Of a DNA stretch of 64,000 bases, positions 17,260 to 25,923 are shown one piece after another. Source of the stretch: Psychrobacillus sp032154225 (GTDB lineage Bacteria; Bacillota; Bacilli; Bacillales_A; Planococcaceae); the NCBI RefSeq assembly GCF_032154225.1, contig NZ_JALDYF010000014.1:1-64000 (forward strand), written 5' to 3'. Position 1 is the stretch's first letter. Every line of letters begins with the position of its first letter. The position numbers were made by a program, and so were the translations under genes. The notes beneath the pieces were generated by a model. It did not search any database, was not told where the DNA came from, and saw only the letters and a list, made by a program, of their open reading frames with translations.

Positions 17260-18528
17260 ATGAGCGAGCATATATTATTTCCACACTCGGAAAATTTCAG
17301 AAACATCCACCCAAATTATGAAGATTTTGCACTTGTATCCAAAAGAATTATGGAAAGATTGGGTGCTCGGAAAGTTGGAACATGGATGCATATAGATATT
17401 GGAGAAGCAATGGGTCAGCTCGATACGAATTTATTGGAAATGATGGAGAAAGATTTATTAGCTTATGAAGTGCTTGCATTTATTTTCGAGACAAAACCAC
17501 TTGGGAAAATAATAAGCAAGGCAAAGATGGCTATAGAAAACAAATTAGAAATTACCGAAACATTTGAAAACAAACTGATTTTCTTCAATGAATATGATGT
17601 AGCACTAACATTTGTTTTTAATTATTCAGCAGGTCATAGCTGGCCAGAATACCATCTTTTTTCTACATCTCCAGAAAAGGCTATTACTTTTTTAAATGAT
17701 GTTAATGAAAAACTAAGACAACTACTCATGCAAACGATTACCTATTTAGTCGATACAGAAAATGGTCCGCAGCGGAGAAATTACGGAGAACAAGCTGTTG
17801 TTAACCGAGATGATGTATTTTTAGAACATAGTATCAAGAAAGACATTTTTCGATCCATCGATGAATTTTTCAAAGAAGATGGTTATTTCTTCAAAAATTA
17901 TGGTTTACCATATAAAAGAGGGATATTACTTTATGGTTCACCTGGTAATGGAAAAACAACATTAGTAAAGTCTATTACTGGTTCTACAAAAGCTCCTGTT
18001 GTTTATTGGCAAATAACCGAATTTACCGGAAGCCATTCTATTCAAGAGGTGTTCGGAATCGTGACCAGGCTCGCTCCAGCGATTCTTGTTATAGAAGATA
18101 TTGATTCCATGCCAGAATACACGAGATCGGTCTTTTTAAACACACTAGATGGCGTTCAATCACGGGAAGGGTTATTTATCATTGGTACAACAAACTACCC
18201 CGAAAAAATCGATCCTGCGCTTATTAATCGTGCCGGACGTTTCGACCGAGCATATGAGATCCCCTCTCCAACCAAAAGTGTTAGAGAACAATATTTGCGT
18301 AAATTAGACATTAAGCATATTTTTACCGACGAGCAATTTACAAATATGGCCGAGCGTTCAAAAGGTCTTTCTATGTCGCAATTAAATGAACTATATATGT
18401 CCGTAGCACTTAACTGGCATTATGATGGAAAACTCGCTTATGAAGAACGAATTGAAGAGCTTCTCACACAAAATAAACGCTCTATCAAAAATGAATGGGA
18501 AAAAGGCGATAATTCGATTGGGTTTTAA
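17260..18528 (+). CDS. AAA+ ATPase, Bcs1/CDC48-like
   Basis: 422 residues from the ATG at 17260 with TTATGGAGG upstream. Residues 1-190 have no recognised domain. The AAA module has Walker A 'GSPGNGKTT' (226-234), Walker B 'ILVIEDID', sensor 'IIGTTNYPEKIDPALINRAG' and the arginine finger 'RAGRFDR'. Similar lone AAA proteins in Bacillus (YjoB type) act as chaperone-like unfoldases; the target is unknown. Ends at a shared terminator facing gcvPB. Confidence 0.85.
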   Translation: MSEHILFPHSENFRNIHPNYEDFALVSKRIMERLGARKVGTWMHIDIGEAMGQLDTNLLEMMEKDLLAYEVLAFIFETKPLGKIISKAKMAIENKLEITETFENKLIFFNEYDVALTFVFNYSAGHSWPEYHLFSTSPEKAITFLNDVNEKLRQLLMQTITYLVDTENGPQRRNYGEQAVVNRDDVFLEHSIKKDIFRSIDEFFKEDGYFFKNYGLPYKRGILLYGSPGNGKTTLVKSITGSTKAPVVYWQITEFTGSHSIQEVFGIVTRLAPAILVIEDIDSMPEYTRSVFLNTLDGVQSREGLFIIGTTNYPEKIDPALINRAGRFDRAYEIPSPTKSVREQYLRKLDIKHIFTDEQFTNMAERSKGLSMSQLNELYMSVALNWHYDGKLAYEERIEELLTQNKRSIKNEWEKGDNSIGF

Positions 18529-18565
18529 TAATGAAAAGTTAAAACATCCATTTTTGGAAATATAA

Positions 18566-18602
18566 AAAGTGCGATCCATTAATAGGACCGCACTTTCTTT
18601 TT
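18566..18602. terminator. Bidirectional terminator between AAA ATPase and gcvPB
   Basis: Hairpin AAAGTGCG(A)TCC / GGA(C)CGCACTTT flanked by A-run on the left and T-run on the right, between convergent genes. Confidence 0.8.
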
Positions 18603-20062
18603 TATGCTTTTTTGTAACGTAATACTGGCTGACGAGCAGCTTTTGTTTCATCTAAGCGATTGATAACCGTTGTATGTGGTGCATTTTGAACGATTTCTGG
18701 ATTTTCTTCTACTTCTCTTGCAATTTGGATTAAAGCGTCACAGAAAGCATCTAATGTTTCTTTAGACTCTGTTTCCGTTGGCTCGATCATCATACCTTCT
18801 TCTACATTCAACGGGAAGTAGATTGTTGGTGGGTGATAACCAAAGTCAAGCAGACGTTTCGCCATATCTAATGTACGAACGCCAAGTTTCTTCTGGCGAC
18901 GTCCACTTAATACAAATTCATGCTTACAATGACGGTTGTATGGAAGATCGAAATGTTCTTCTAAACGTCTCATCATATAGTTTGCGTTTAATACTGCATA
19001 CTCTGTTACTGCTTTAAGACCATCTGGACCCATAGAACGGATATACGTATAAGCACGTACGTTAATACCAAAGTTTCCGTAGAATGGTTTTACACGACCA
19101 ATTGTTTGTGGACGATTGTAATCAAATGTATATTTGTCATCTTCTTTTACAAGCACTGGACTTGGTAAGAAAGGAATTAAATCAGCTTTCACACCAACTG
19201 GACCAGAACCTGGACCACCACCACCGTGAGGACCTGTAAAGGTTTTATGCAAGTTCAAGTGAACACAGTCAAAGCCCATATCTCCTGGACGTGCTTTAGA
19301 CATAACCGCATTTAAGTTAGCACCGTCATAGTAAAGCTTACCGCCAACACTATGTACAATTTCAGCTAATTCTAAAATACTTTCTTCAAATAAACCTAAT
19401 GTATTAGGGTTAGTAAGCATTAATGCAGCTGTATCAGGACCTACTACACGACGTAAATCTTCTAAATCTACTAAGCCGTTCTCGTCTGATTTAACCGTAA
19501 TTGTTTCAAAACCAGCAACTGTTGCAGAAGCAGGGTTTGTACCGTGTGCTGAGTCAGGAACGATTACTTTTGTACGGTGTGTATCTCCATTTGCTTCATG
19601 AAATGCACGAATCATCATAAGAGCTGTCCATTCACCATGTGCACCAGCAGCTGGTTGAAGTGTTACTTCATCCATACCAGTGATTTCAACTAAATGTTCT
19701 TGCAAATCGTACATTAATTCCATTGCACCTTGTACAGAAGATTCATCTTGTAATGGGTGAATGTTCGCAAAGCCAGCGAAACGTGCAACTGATTCATTAA
19801 TTTTTGGATTGTATTTCATCGTACAAGATCCAAGTGGATAGAATCCAGTATCTACACCATGGTTACGATTTGAAAGAGCTGTATAGTGACGCATAATATC
19901 TAGTTCTGATACTTCAGGTAGTTCAGCTTCTTCCACACGTAACATTCCTTGTGGTAAAAATGATGCTAAATCTAGTGCTGGTACGTCTAGTTCAGGTAGG
20001 TTATACCCTACACGACCTTCTTTTGTAATTTCAAAAATTAGTGGTTGATTATCCTTATGCAT
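18602..20062 (-). CDS. gcvPB: Glycine dehydrogenase (decarboxylating) subunit 2
   Basis: 486 residues from the ATG at 20062 (GGGGG upstream), overlapping the end of gcvPA by 8 bp. Catalytic half of the split P-protein; the PLP lysine is in 'VHLNLHKTFTGPHGGGGPGS'. Decarboxylates glycine and loads the aminomethyl group on lipoyl-GcvH. Last gene of the gcv operon. Confidence 0.96.
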   Translation of the reverse strand: MHKDNQPLIFEITKEGRVGYNLPELDVPALDLASFLPQGMLRVEEAELPEVSELDIMRHYTALSNRNHGVDTGFYPLGSCTMKYNPKINESVARFAGFANIHPLQDESSVQGAMELMYDLQEHLVEITGMDEVTLQPAAGAHGEWTALMMIRAFHEANGDTHRTKVIVPDSAHGTNPASATVAGFETITVKSDENGLVDLEDLRRVVGPDTAALMLTNPNTLGLFEESILELAEIVHSVGGKLYYDGANLNAVMSKARPGDMGFDCVHLNLHKTFTGPHGGGGPGSGPVGVKADLIPFLPSPVLVKEDDKYTFDYNRPQTIGRVKPFYGNFGINVRAYTYIRSMGPDGLKAVTEYAVLNANYMMRRLEEHFDLPYNRHCKHEFVLSGRRQKKLGVRTLDMAKRLLDFGYHPPTIYFPLNVEEGMMIEPTETESKETLDAFCDALIQIAREVEENPEIVQNAPHTTVINRLDETKAARQPVLRYKKA

Positions 20063-21401
20063 AAAGAGCCCCCATTTCTTGCACGAGTGCATCTATTTCT
20101 TCTTTTGTACGTTGTTCTGTAACAGCGACTAATACATGGTTTTTAAGATCAGCGTTTACACGACCTAAGTCAAATCCGCCAATAAAGCCTTTTTCAAGAA
20201 GCACTTTATTTGCATCTGCAACTGAACCGTTTACTTTTATAACGATTTCATTGAAATGAGCGCCTTGGAAAGGTACTTCAAATCCTGCTTTTTCAAACGC
20301 TTGTTTCGCATAATGTGTTTTTGTGATATTTTGAATTGCCATTTCTTGTACACCTTTTTTACCAAGTGCAGTCATTGCAACTGAAGCTGCAAGTGCGTTT
20401 AAAGCTTGGTTTGAACAAATGTTAGAAGTTGCTTTGTCACGACGAATATGTTGCTCACGTGCTTGCAATGTTAATACAAATCCACGACGACCTTCTTCAT
20501 CAGTCGTTTCTCCAACTAGACGACCAGGAACTTTACGCATTAATTTAGAAGATACAGCAAAGAAACCACAGTGAGGACCACCGAATGCTTCGGAAATACC
20601 GAATACTTGCGCGTCACCTACTGTTATATCTGCTCCGAATTTGCCAGGAGGTGTTAATGCTCCTAAAGCAAGTGGGTTTGCAGAAACAACGAATAATGCT
20701 TTTTGGGCATGTGTTAATTGTTCTACTTTAGCTAAATCTTCAATTTGGCCGAAGAAGTTTGGATACTGTACTAAAACAGCAGCAGTTTCTTCATCCACTA
20801 ATGCTTCTAATTGAGCTAAGTCAGTTACGCCATCTTTTGTAGGAACTGTTACAACTGTAACGTTTTGTCCTTTTGCATACATTTTCACAACATCGATATA
20901 CTCCGGATGAACAGCCTCAGAAACGATTAATTTTTTTCTGCGTGTATGTCCAGCAGCTAAGTTTCCTGCTTCTGCAAGTGCAGTACCACCGTCGTACATA
21001 GATGAGTTCGCAAGATCCATTCCTGTTAGTTCACAAATCATTGTTTGGAATTCAAAAATAGCTTGAAGCTCTCCTTGTGAAATTTCAGGTTGGTACGGAG
21101 TATATGCCGTGTAAAATTCTGATCTTGAAATAACATGATCTACGATAATTGGTTTGAAATGATCGTAAACACCTGCTCCTAAAAATGATGCGTATTTTTT
21201 GCTATCCGCATTTTTTTCTGCAAGAGCTGCTAATTCTTTCAATAAAGCCGATTCAGCTTTAGCTGGTTTAATATTGTATTCACCTTTAAAACGCACTTTC
21301 TCCGGAATATCTGCAAACAACTCATCAATAGAAGAAATGCCGATTACATCTAACATTTCTTTTTGATCTTGTTCAGTCATTGGTAAAAAACGATGCTTCA
21401 T
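20055..21401 (-). CDS. gcvPA: Glycine dehydrogenase (decarboxylating) subunit 1
   Basis: 448 residues starting 'MKHRFLPMTEQDQKEMLDVI', with 'AYTPYQPEISQGELQAIFEF' and 'DITVGDAQVFGISEAFGGPH' typical for the N-terminal half of the P-protein. Forms a complex with GcvPB. Follows gcvT by 24 bp. Confidence 0.96.
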   Translation of the reverse strand: MKHRFLPMTEQDQKEMLDVIGISSIDELFADIPEKVRFKGEYNIKPAKAESALLKELAALAEKNADSKKYASFLGAGVYDHFKPIIVDHVISRSEFYTAYTPYQPEISQGELQAIFEFQTMICELTGMDLANSSMYDGGTALAEAGNLAAGHTRRKKLIVSEAVHPEYIDVVKMYAKGQNVTVVTVPTKDGVTDLAQLEALVDEETAAVLVQYPNFFGQIEDLAKVEQLTHAQKALFVVSANPLALGALTPPGKFGADITVGDAQVFGISEAFGGPHCGFFAVSSKLMRKVPGRLVGETTDEEGRRGFVLTLQAREQHIRRDKATSNICSNQALNALAASVAMTALGKKGVQEMAIQNITKTHYAKQAFEKAGFEVPFQGAHFNEIVIKVNGSVADANKVLLEKGFIGGFDLGRVNADLKNHVLVAVTEQRTKEEIDALVQEMGALYA

Positions 21402-21425
21402 CAATGGACAACCTCTTTTCTGTAA

Positions 21426-22529
21426 TTATTTTTGTTTCTTATAAAATGGTGTTGCTACTGTAATTGCTTTTAAACGCTTGTTTCTAATTTCTACTTCTAC
21501 GTCTTGACCGATTTCAGCAAATTCTGCTTCGATTAAAACAAGTCCAATATTTTTCTTAAGTGTTGGAGATTGTGTACCAGTCGTAACAAAACCAACTTGT
21601 TTTTCGCCAACATATACAGGGTAACCAGTACGTGGAATTCCTTTATCAATCATTTCAATTCCAATACTTTTTCGTGGTACACCATTTTCTTTTTGATTTG
21701 CTAATACAGATTTCCCGTTAAAGTCTTGCTCTTTTTTCAATTTAACGACAAAGCCTAAACCTGCTTCAAGTGGAGTAATGTCTTTTGAAAGCTCTTGACC
21801 ATAAAGTGGTAAGCATGCTTCAAAGCGTAAAGTATCACGAGCTCCAAGTCCTGCTGGAATAACCCCTTCTTCTTTACCAGCTTCTAAAATGCTCATCCAT
21901 AAAGCTTCTACATCAGCACTTGCTGCGTAAATTTCAAAACCATCTTCTCCAGTATATCCAGTGCGTGAAACAAGAACAGATTTCCCAGCTACTTCGACAT
22001 TTTCTGCAAAACGGAAAAATCCGATTTCATCTAGATTTTTAGAAGTAAGTTTTTGAAGAACACTTTGTGCAAGTGGACCTTGCAATGCTAATAATCCGTA
22101 TTCATCGGATTTGTTCACTAATTCCACGTCACCAGTAATGTGTTGCTTCATCCACTCGAAATCTTTTTCGATATTTCCAGCGTTTACTACTAATAAATAA
22201 TTATTTTCTGCTAGTTTATAAACTAATAAATCATCTACAATACCGCCATCTGCATAACACATTGCTGTGTATTGTGCTTGTCCATTTACTAATTTGGAAA
22301 CATCGTTTGTCATTGTTTTTTGTAAAAACTCTTCACTCGCTGAACCTGTAACCGTAATTTCTCCCATATGAGAAACATCAAACAATCCCGCTTTTGTTCT
22401 TACTGCTTCGTGTTCTTCTTTAATGCTGGAAAACTGTACAGGTAATTCCCAGCCTCCAAAATCAATTGTTTTTCCTCCATATGATGCATAAACATCAAAT
22501 AAAGGTGTACGTTTCAACTGCTCTGACAA
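21426..22529 (-). CDS. gcvT: Aminomethyltransferase (glycine cleavage T-protein)
   Basis: 367 residues; passes the one-carbon unit from GcvH to tetrahydrofolate. Family signatures 'FDVSHMGEITVTG', 'GYTGEDGFEIY' and 'GLGARDTLRFEACLPLYGQE' are present. I start it at the TTG at 22529, which lies 5-6 bp after AAGGAGGAG and gives the family start 'MSEQLKRTPLFDVYASYGGK'; the longer frame to 22598 has no ribosome site. Controlled by the glycine riboswitch upstream. Confidence 0.94.
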   Translation of the reverse strand: MSEQLKRTPLFDVYASYGGKTIDFGGWELPVQFSSIKEEHEAVRTKAGLFDVSHMGEITVTGSASEEFLQKTMTNDVSKLVNGQAQYTAMCYADGGIVDDLLVYKLAENNYLLVVNAGNIEKDFEWMKQHITGDVELVNKSDEYGLLALQGPLAQSVLQKLTSKNLDEIGFFRFAENVEVAGKSVLVSRTGYTGEDGFEIYAASADVEALWMSILEAGKEEGVIPAGLGARDTLRFEACLPLYGQELSKDITPLEAGLGFVVKLKKEQDFNGKSVLANQKENGVPRKSIGIEMIDKGIPRTGYPVYVGEKQVGFVTTGTQSPTLKKNIGLVLIEAEFAEIGQDVEVEIRNKRLKAITVATPFYKKQK

Positions 22530-22559
22530 AAAAATCTCCTCCTTAAATAATTCACACAC

Positions 22560-22672
22560 AAGAAAAGCGTAGGCGCCTATGTCTGCCCCGACAGGCACGT
22601 TCTTCTGCGACGAGTAACCTCAGTAGCACCTTTTCACATTTGACCCCGAAAGGCTAGGCGCAGAAGCTAGAC
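22560..22672. repeat. Putative dispersed intergenic element in gcvT leader
   Basis: GC-rich block in an AT-rich leader, beginning AGCGTAGGCGCC and ending GGCTAGGCGCAGAAGCTAGA. From memory, similar 'AGCGAAGGCGCC...GGCGCTGAAGCTAGA' blocks are scattered between genes in Planococcaceae-like genomes; function unknown. It sits between the riboswitch terminator and gcvT. Confidence 0.35.
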
Positions 22673-22708
22673 AATTACCGAATAAAAACGCATATACTTT
22701 TTTTCGGC

Positions 22709-22756
22709 AAAAAAAAGGACAGAAAAACCCCTTAGAAAATTGGGGGTTCTCTGTCC
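22709..22756 (-). terminator. Riboswitch-controlled terminator
   Basis: Strong stem GGACAGAGAACCCCC / GGGGTTTTTCTGTCC, then T8 on the minus strand. Its 5' arm overlaps the 3' end of the second glycine aptamer, the usual design of an ON switch. Confidence 0.9.
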
Positions 22757-22926
22757 TGGCACCTGTAAGTTTACCGAGATCGGCTGTCCTCTTTGGTGGC
22801 TTTGCGTGATATTAAACGAAAGCACTCTCCAGAGATGCGTCCTATACGAGTTCTTTTGCCTGAGAGATTCATAATAATCATTATTTGCTCCTTCGGCGAC
22901 GCATCGTGTGCGTTCTCTCCCCATAT
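22745..22926 (-). promoter_or_regulatory. Tandem glycine riboswitch (gcvT motif)
   Basis: On the minus strand: GGGGAGAG start, 'GCGTCGCCGAAGGAGCAA', 'CTCTCAGGCAAAAGAACT', 'CTCTGGAGAG' (aptamer 1), then 'CCACCAAAGAGGACAG', 'AAACTTACAGGTGCCAGGAC' (aptamer 2). All conserved blocks of the two-aptamer glycine riboswitch are present. Glycine binding should prevent the overlapping terminator and switch on gcvT-gcvPA-gcvPB. Confidence 0.95.
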
Positions 22927-23049
22927 ACTCATCCGCGTTATCTGTATAAATCGTTCACTTCGTCTATATCCTAACATTGAATAATAAAGTACGCAATACT
23001 TTTTCATAAAGTATCTAAAATACGAACAATAAAAAAAATTAACCGTTTC

Positions 23050-23565
23050 TCATTCGCCTTTCAATCGATTCACTTGATAACCAGCATATTCAGTAATCTG
23101 TCTTAACTGGCGATTTTCCGTAAGAATTGTAATATGAGCCGCTTTTTTATAAAATCTTCTTCTTTTCGCATATAACTGCTCCAACTCTTCCTTCGAGCTA
23201 CTTTGAACAATCGGTCGATTGGTGTCATTTTTTATGCGCATCCAAATATCTGCGAACGTTGCATCCATGTATAAAACTAAACCAGTGGCACGCATAATCT
23301 GAATGTTTTTTTCATTCATTGCAACACCTCCACCTGTCGATATAATACAGGACTCATTGCGGAAGTTTTGCAGGAATTCCGTTTCAATCTTTCGGAAATA
23401 CGCTTCTCCCTCTTGCTCAAAGATTTCCGGAATCTTTCTTTTTTGCTGTTTCACTATTTCATGGTCCATATCGTAATAAGGCATTTTCAATAAATAGCTT
23501 AGCCTTCTACCGACCGCACTTTTACCGCTTCCCATGAATCCAACTAAATATACTTTATACATCAT
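23050..23565 (-). CDS. aroK: Shikimate kinase
   Basis: 171 residues; phosphorylates shikimate for aromatic amino acid synthesis. Walker A 'GFMGSGKS' (9-16), 'YYDMDHEIV' (shikimate and Mg site), 'ISTGGGVAMNEKN' and the lid 'NRPIV'. ATG at 23565 or 23562. Lies between the gcv and comG operons as in many Bacillales. Confidence 0.94.
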   Translation of the reverse strand: MMYKVYLVGFMGSGKSAVGRRLSYLLKMPYYDMDHEIVKQQKRKIPEIFEQEGEAYFRKIETEFLQNFRNESCIISTGGGVAMNEKNIQIMRATGLVLYMDATFADIWMRIKNDTNRPIVQSSSKEELEQLYAKRRRFYKKAAHITILTENRQLRQITEYAGYQVNRLKGE

Positions 23566-23726
23566 TCACCAACTCACTACATATAAGGATTATTTTCGAG
23601 TTTTTATTACATTTCATTTAATAAGTTATCCTTTATTATAGAGAGCCGCTATTCTTATTACAACTGTTATTAAATTGTGCCGCTAGGAATTATGACTTCC
23701 TTCTATACTAATGCGCAGAATATTAT

Positions 23727-23945
23727 TCACTCCATTCCTAAATCTTCATCGTTCACAAGCTCTTCCTTAGACATTTCCACTTTTTTCACAGCATCTTGTA
23801 TATTGCTCTTTTCCAGCGAGTCATATATTTGATATTTCGATTGAAACGCACTTGATGCCGCAAGTATTGCCAAACAGACGATAAATAGCAGGACAATTGT
23901 TGCCGGTAACAAAACACCTTCTTCATTTTTCACGATACGTAACAT
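23727..23945 (-). CDS. comGG: Competence pseudopilin-like protein ComGG
   Basis: 72 residues, short for ComGG (~120 in B. subtilis), with an N-terminal hydrophobic segment 'GVLLPATIVLLFIVCLAILA'. Called mainly by position as last gene of comG, overlapping comGF by 23 bp. The short length may be natural divergence or truncation. Confidence 0.65.
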   Translation of the reverse strand: MLRIVKNEEGVLLPATIVLLFIVCLAILAASSAFQSKYQIYDSLEKSNIQDAVKKVEMSKEELVNDEDLGME

Positions 23946-24381
23946 AAAATGTATGCTCCTTTTTTACCCCGTTGGTAAACTCAACTGAAAACCGTAGAAA
24001 CGGTCCATCTAAAGTTGTTGATATCGACTTTACTCGCAGCAACATTTGCTCATGTCCCAGCCTATTTTTTTGTTTTCTAATAAGATCTTGATACAATTCG
24101 ATATCGAACTCTTCTTCCCCTTTTCGAAAACGCACGCCAATATCTTCCCGTTGAATCGTCAAAATTTCAACATCATTTAAATAGCTTTCCACATCTCGAA
24201 TAAATAATGCCCATTCCGTATCTATTGGATTCGTTACATAGTCTTCTGCTTTAAATAACAAGCCGATCGTTAACGTAAATAGTTGTGAAAATAATAGGAG
24301 AACAGACAACTGAATAATGGATTCGAGAAGTGTGTAACCGCCTTCATTTAATTTATTTAATAAGTTGAAATTGATACGCAA
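23923..24381 (-). CDS. comGF: Competence protein ComGF
   Basis: 152 residues with 'GGYTLLESIIQLSVLLLFSQ' near the start, a weak prepilin-like motif, then the ComGF domain ('VESYLNDVEILTIQREDIGV'). Minor pseudopilin for DNA uptake. Overlaps both neighbours, typical for comG. Confidence 0.85.
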   Translation of the reverse strand: MRINFNLLNKLNEGGYTLLESIIQLSVLLLFSQLFTLTIGLLFKAEDYVTNPIDTEWALFIRDVESYLNDVEILTIQREDIGVRFRKGEEEFDIELYQDLIRKQKNRLGHEQMLLRVKSISTTLDGPFLRFSVEFTNGVKKEHTFYVTYREK

Positions 24382-24668
24382 GTATTTTTCTCCTCTCGCA
24401 CCCCTTCATAATGCACACAAATATCATCCATTTGGACAATAAAAGAATAATCGAGCTGATCTATTTTCATCGTACCGCTTACAGTACCAGCAGAAATATA
24501 CATTTTAGTTGCTTCTTGAACGACTAGTGATGAATGATATTTTCTTTTTTTATCTTCCAATAACACAGTCATATTGCTTAGAAGTGGAAGTAAAGTACTG
24601 GCAATTAATAAAATAATACTTAAAGACAATACGGTTTCTGGCCACGAAAAACCTTTACTATTCCTCAT
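24357..24668 (-). CDS. comGE: Competence minor pseudopilin ComGE
   Basis: 103 residues; prepilin leader 'MRNSKGFSWPETVLSLSIIL' (peptidase site after KG, Glu at +5) and a short C-terminal domain with two Cys. Overlaps comGD and comGF. Confidence 0.8.
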   Translation of the reverse strand: MRNSKGFSWPETVLSLSIILLIASTLLPLLSNMTVLLEDKKRKYHSSLVVQEATKMYISAGTVSGTMKIDQLDYSFIVQMDDICVHYEGVREEKNTCVSISTY

Positions 24669-25095
24669 AATTTAGTTTTCCTTTTCCTATATAAATAGTA
24701 ACTTGCTTTATCCCCTTCTTTGTTTCAAATAATAACTTCCCAAACTCCTGCACCGATCCATTTGGATGAAAAGTAACCCCTTTTAAACTGCTTTCTTTCG
24801 ATAAACTAATTCCACTTGGCAGTTGGTATTCAAACAGTTTAGCGTTTGCAGAACTAGCAATATACTTCTTGCCATTTTCACTAAACCTTATATAAGCATA
24901 CTTTTCCTCTACAATCGCTGTTGTTTGCAATCTTTGTATATCCAAATGAAACTGCCTAAAAAATCTTTTTTCTTCTATTTCCGCTAATCTATTTGTACTA
25001 GCAAAAATAACAGAAGAGGTCATGACCATCAAAATAGAAAGAACTAACAACATTTCAATCAAAGTAAAGCCCTTTTCATCTAGCTTAGATTCCAC
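24658..25095 (-). CDS. comGD: Competence minor pseudopilin ComGD
   Basis: 145 residues with a perfect prepilin motif 'KGFTLIEMLLVLSILMV'. Part of the transformation pseudopilus. Overlaps the end of comGC by 11 bp. With comGC cut by the prophage, this and the downstream comG genes lose their usual promoter unless one exists in the prophage end. Confidence 0.9.
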   Translation of the reverse strand: MESKLDEKGFTLIEMLLVLSILMVMTSSVIFASTNRLAEIEEKRFFRQFHLDIQRLQTTAIVEEKYAYIRFSENGKKYIASSANAKLFEYQLPSGISLSKESSLKGVTFHPNGSVQEFGKLLFETKKGIKQVTIYIGKGKLNYEE

Positions 25096-25387
25096 TTGGA
25101 TCAGTTCCTACCGCAGTTTCTCCTTCAATCGTTACTTTACCGTCCACCGAATCAATTGTAACTTCCTTTCCATTCGGACACGTCTTTTCCCCTTTTAAAT
25201 ACCCTTCTGTTTCTAAATCATCTAGTGTAGGGATTTTTTTAAATTCGATTTTATACGCCTCAATTTGTCCTTCTAACATTTTCGCAAATGCTTTACATCC
25301 TTTGTCATCAATATTTGCAGAATGCTTCGTCACATTCGGAATAGTTATCAATATTAAAACGGAAATGATAAGCAGCACGATCATCAT
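25085..25387 (-). pseudogene. comGC: comGC, 5' end cut off by prophage insertion
   Basis: 100 codons of ComGC remain, beginning exactly inside the prepilin motif at 'MMIVLLIISVLILITIPNVT'; the leader and 'KGFTLIE' are gone and a TAA lies directly before the first ATG. The rest is a normal ComGC C-terminus ('EGQIEAYKIEFKKIPTLDDL'). ComGC is the major pseudopilin for DNA uptake, so the lysogen should be transformation-defective unless the phage excises. The missing 5' part should lie at the other prophage end, right of the window. Confidence 0.92.
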
Positions 25388-25400
25388 TTAAGGTACTCTT
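25376..25400. other. Prophage attachment junction in comGC
   Basis: On the plus strand the comGC sequence GATCATCATTT passes into AAGGTACTCTTC, where normal comGC would continue with codons for the prepilin leader. The position equals the attB of lactococcal serine-integrase phage TP901-1, whose attB also codes for the comGC leader and whose attP also contains AAGGTA right of its core. The exact crossover needs the other junction. Confidence 0.8.
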
Positions 25401-25636
25401 CTCTGTCTGTTTCACAACATTCATTAAGTCGTCAAAAAGCCGTATGAAGTGGTTTTATTCTGGTTTCATTTTCTGCGTTAACCTAGCATCGTCTATTTCT
25501 GTGGTTTAAATGTGAGTGGACCACTCAAAAGGACCACATTGTAGTATAAAAAATTGTGATTCACTAAAAAAAGACCACATTGCAATAAAATCTACCATTA
25601 AAAGCACTATTAATTTTGATTACGCATTAAATTGTA
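25401..25636. other. Prophage end without genes
   Basis: No coding signal. Contains a 13-bp palindrome GAGTGGACCACTC at 25514-25526 and two copies of GACCACATTG nearby (~25531 and ~25572), possible recombinase or regulator sites. Confidence 0.4.
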
Positions 25637-25677
25637 AAACGGCCACCACTCAAATCGAGTTGGTGACCGTTTTATTA
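25637..25677 (-). terminator. Terminator at the prophage left end
   Basis: Hairpin AAAACGGTCACCAACTCGAT / ...GGTGGCCGTTTT overlapping the stop of the DUF3006 gene. Confidence 0.8.
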
Positions 25678-25923
25678 TAGTTTTTTATTTTTCAGCTTTT
25701 CAAGAAGACTGCTGACTTTTTCTTTCATCTCATCGGTTTCTTCTATTAATACTTCGATTTCGTAAACTAAGTCTACTTGGCTAATTAATACGATGCTACC
25801 TTCAACTATTTCAACATTAATTTCAGTTGAAGGGATCAGTAGTTGTTTTTCTTCATTTTCACGCTCAAGAAATACATACTGGCCACCTTCGATTTTATCA
25901 AGTGTGTATTTTACTTTCGTCAT
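25675..25923 (-). CDS. DUF3006-like small protein, partner of the MBL hydrolase
   Basis: 82 residues beginning 'MTKVKYTLDKIEGGQYVFLE', then a beta-rich middle and a charged coiled tail ('MKEKVSSLLEKLKNKK'). DUF3006 proteins are commonly encoded next to ComEC-like MBL hydrolases; function unknown. ATG at 25923 overlaps the MBL stop by ATGA, so the two are translationally coupled. Confidence 0.75.
   Translation of the reverse strand: MTKVKYTLDKIEGGQYVFLERENEEKQLLIPSTEINVEIVEGSIVLISQVDLVYEIEVLIEETDEMKEKVSSLLEKLKNKKL

Noticed and set aside
22667..23007. Several open frames on both strands around the gcvT leader
   Set aside because: They cover the glycine riboswitch and its terminator; no ribosome sites and no family sense.
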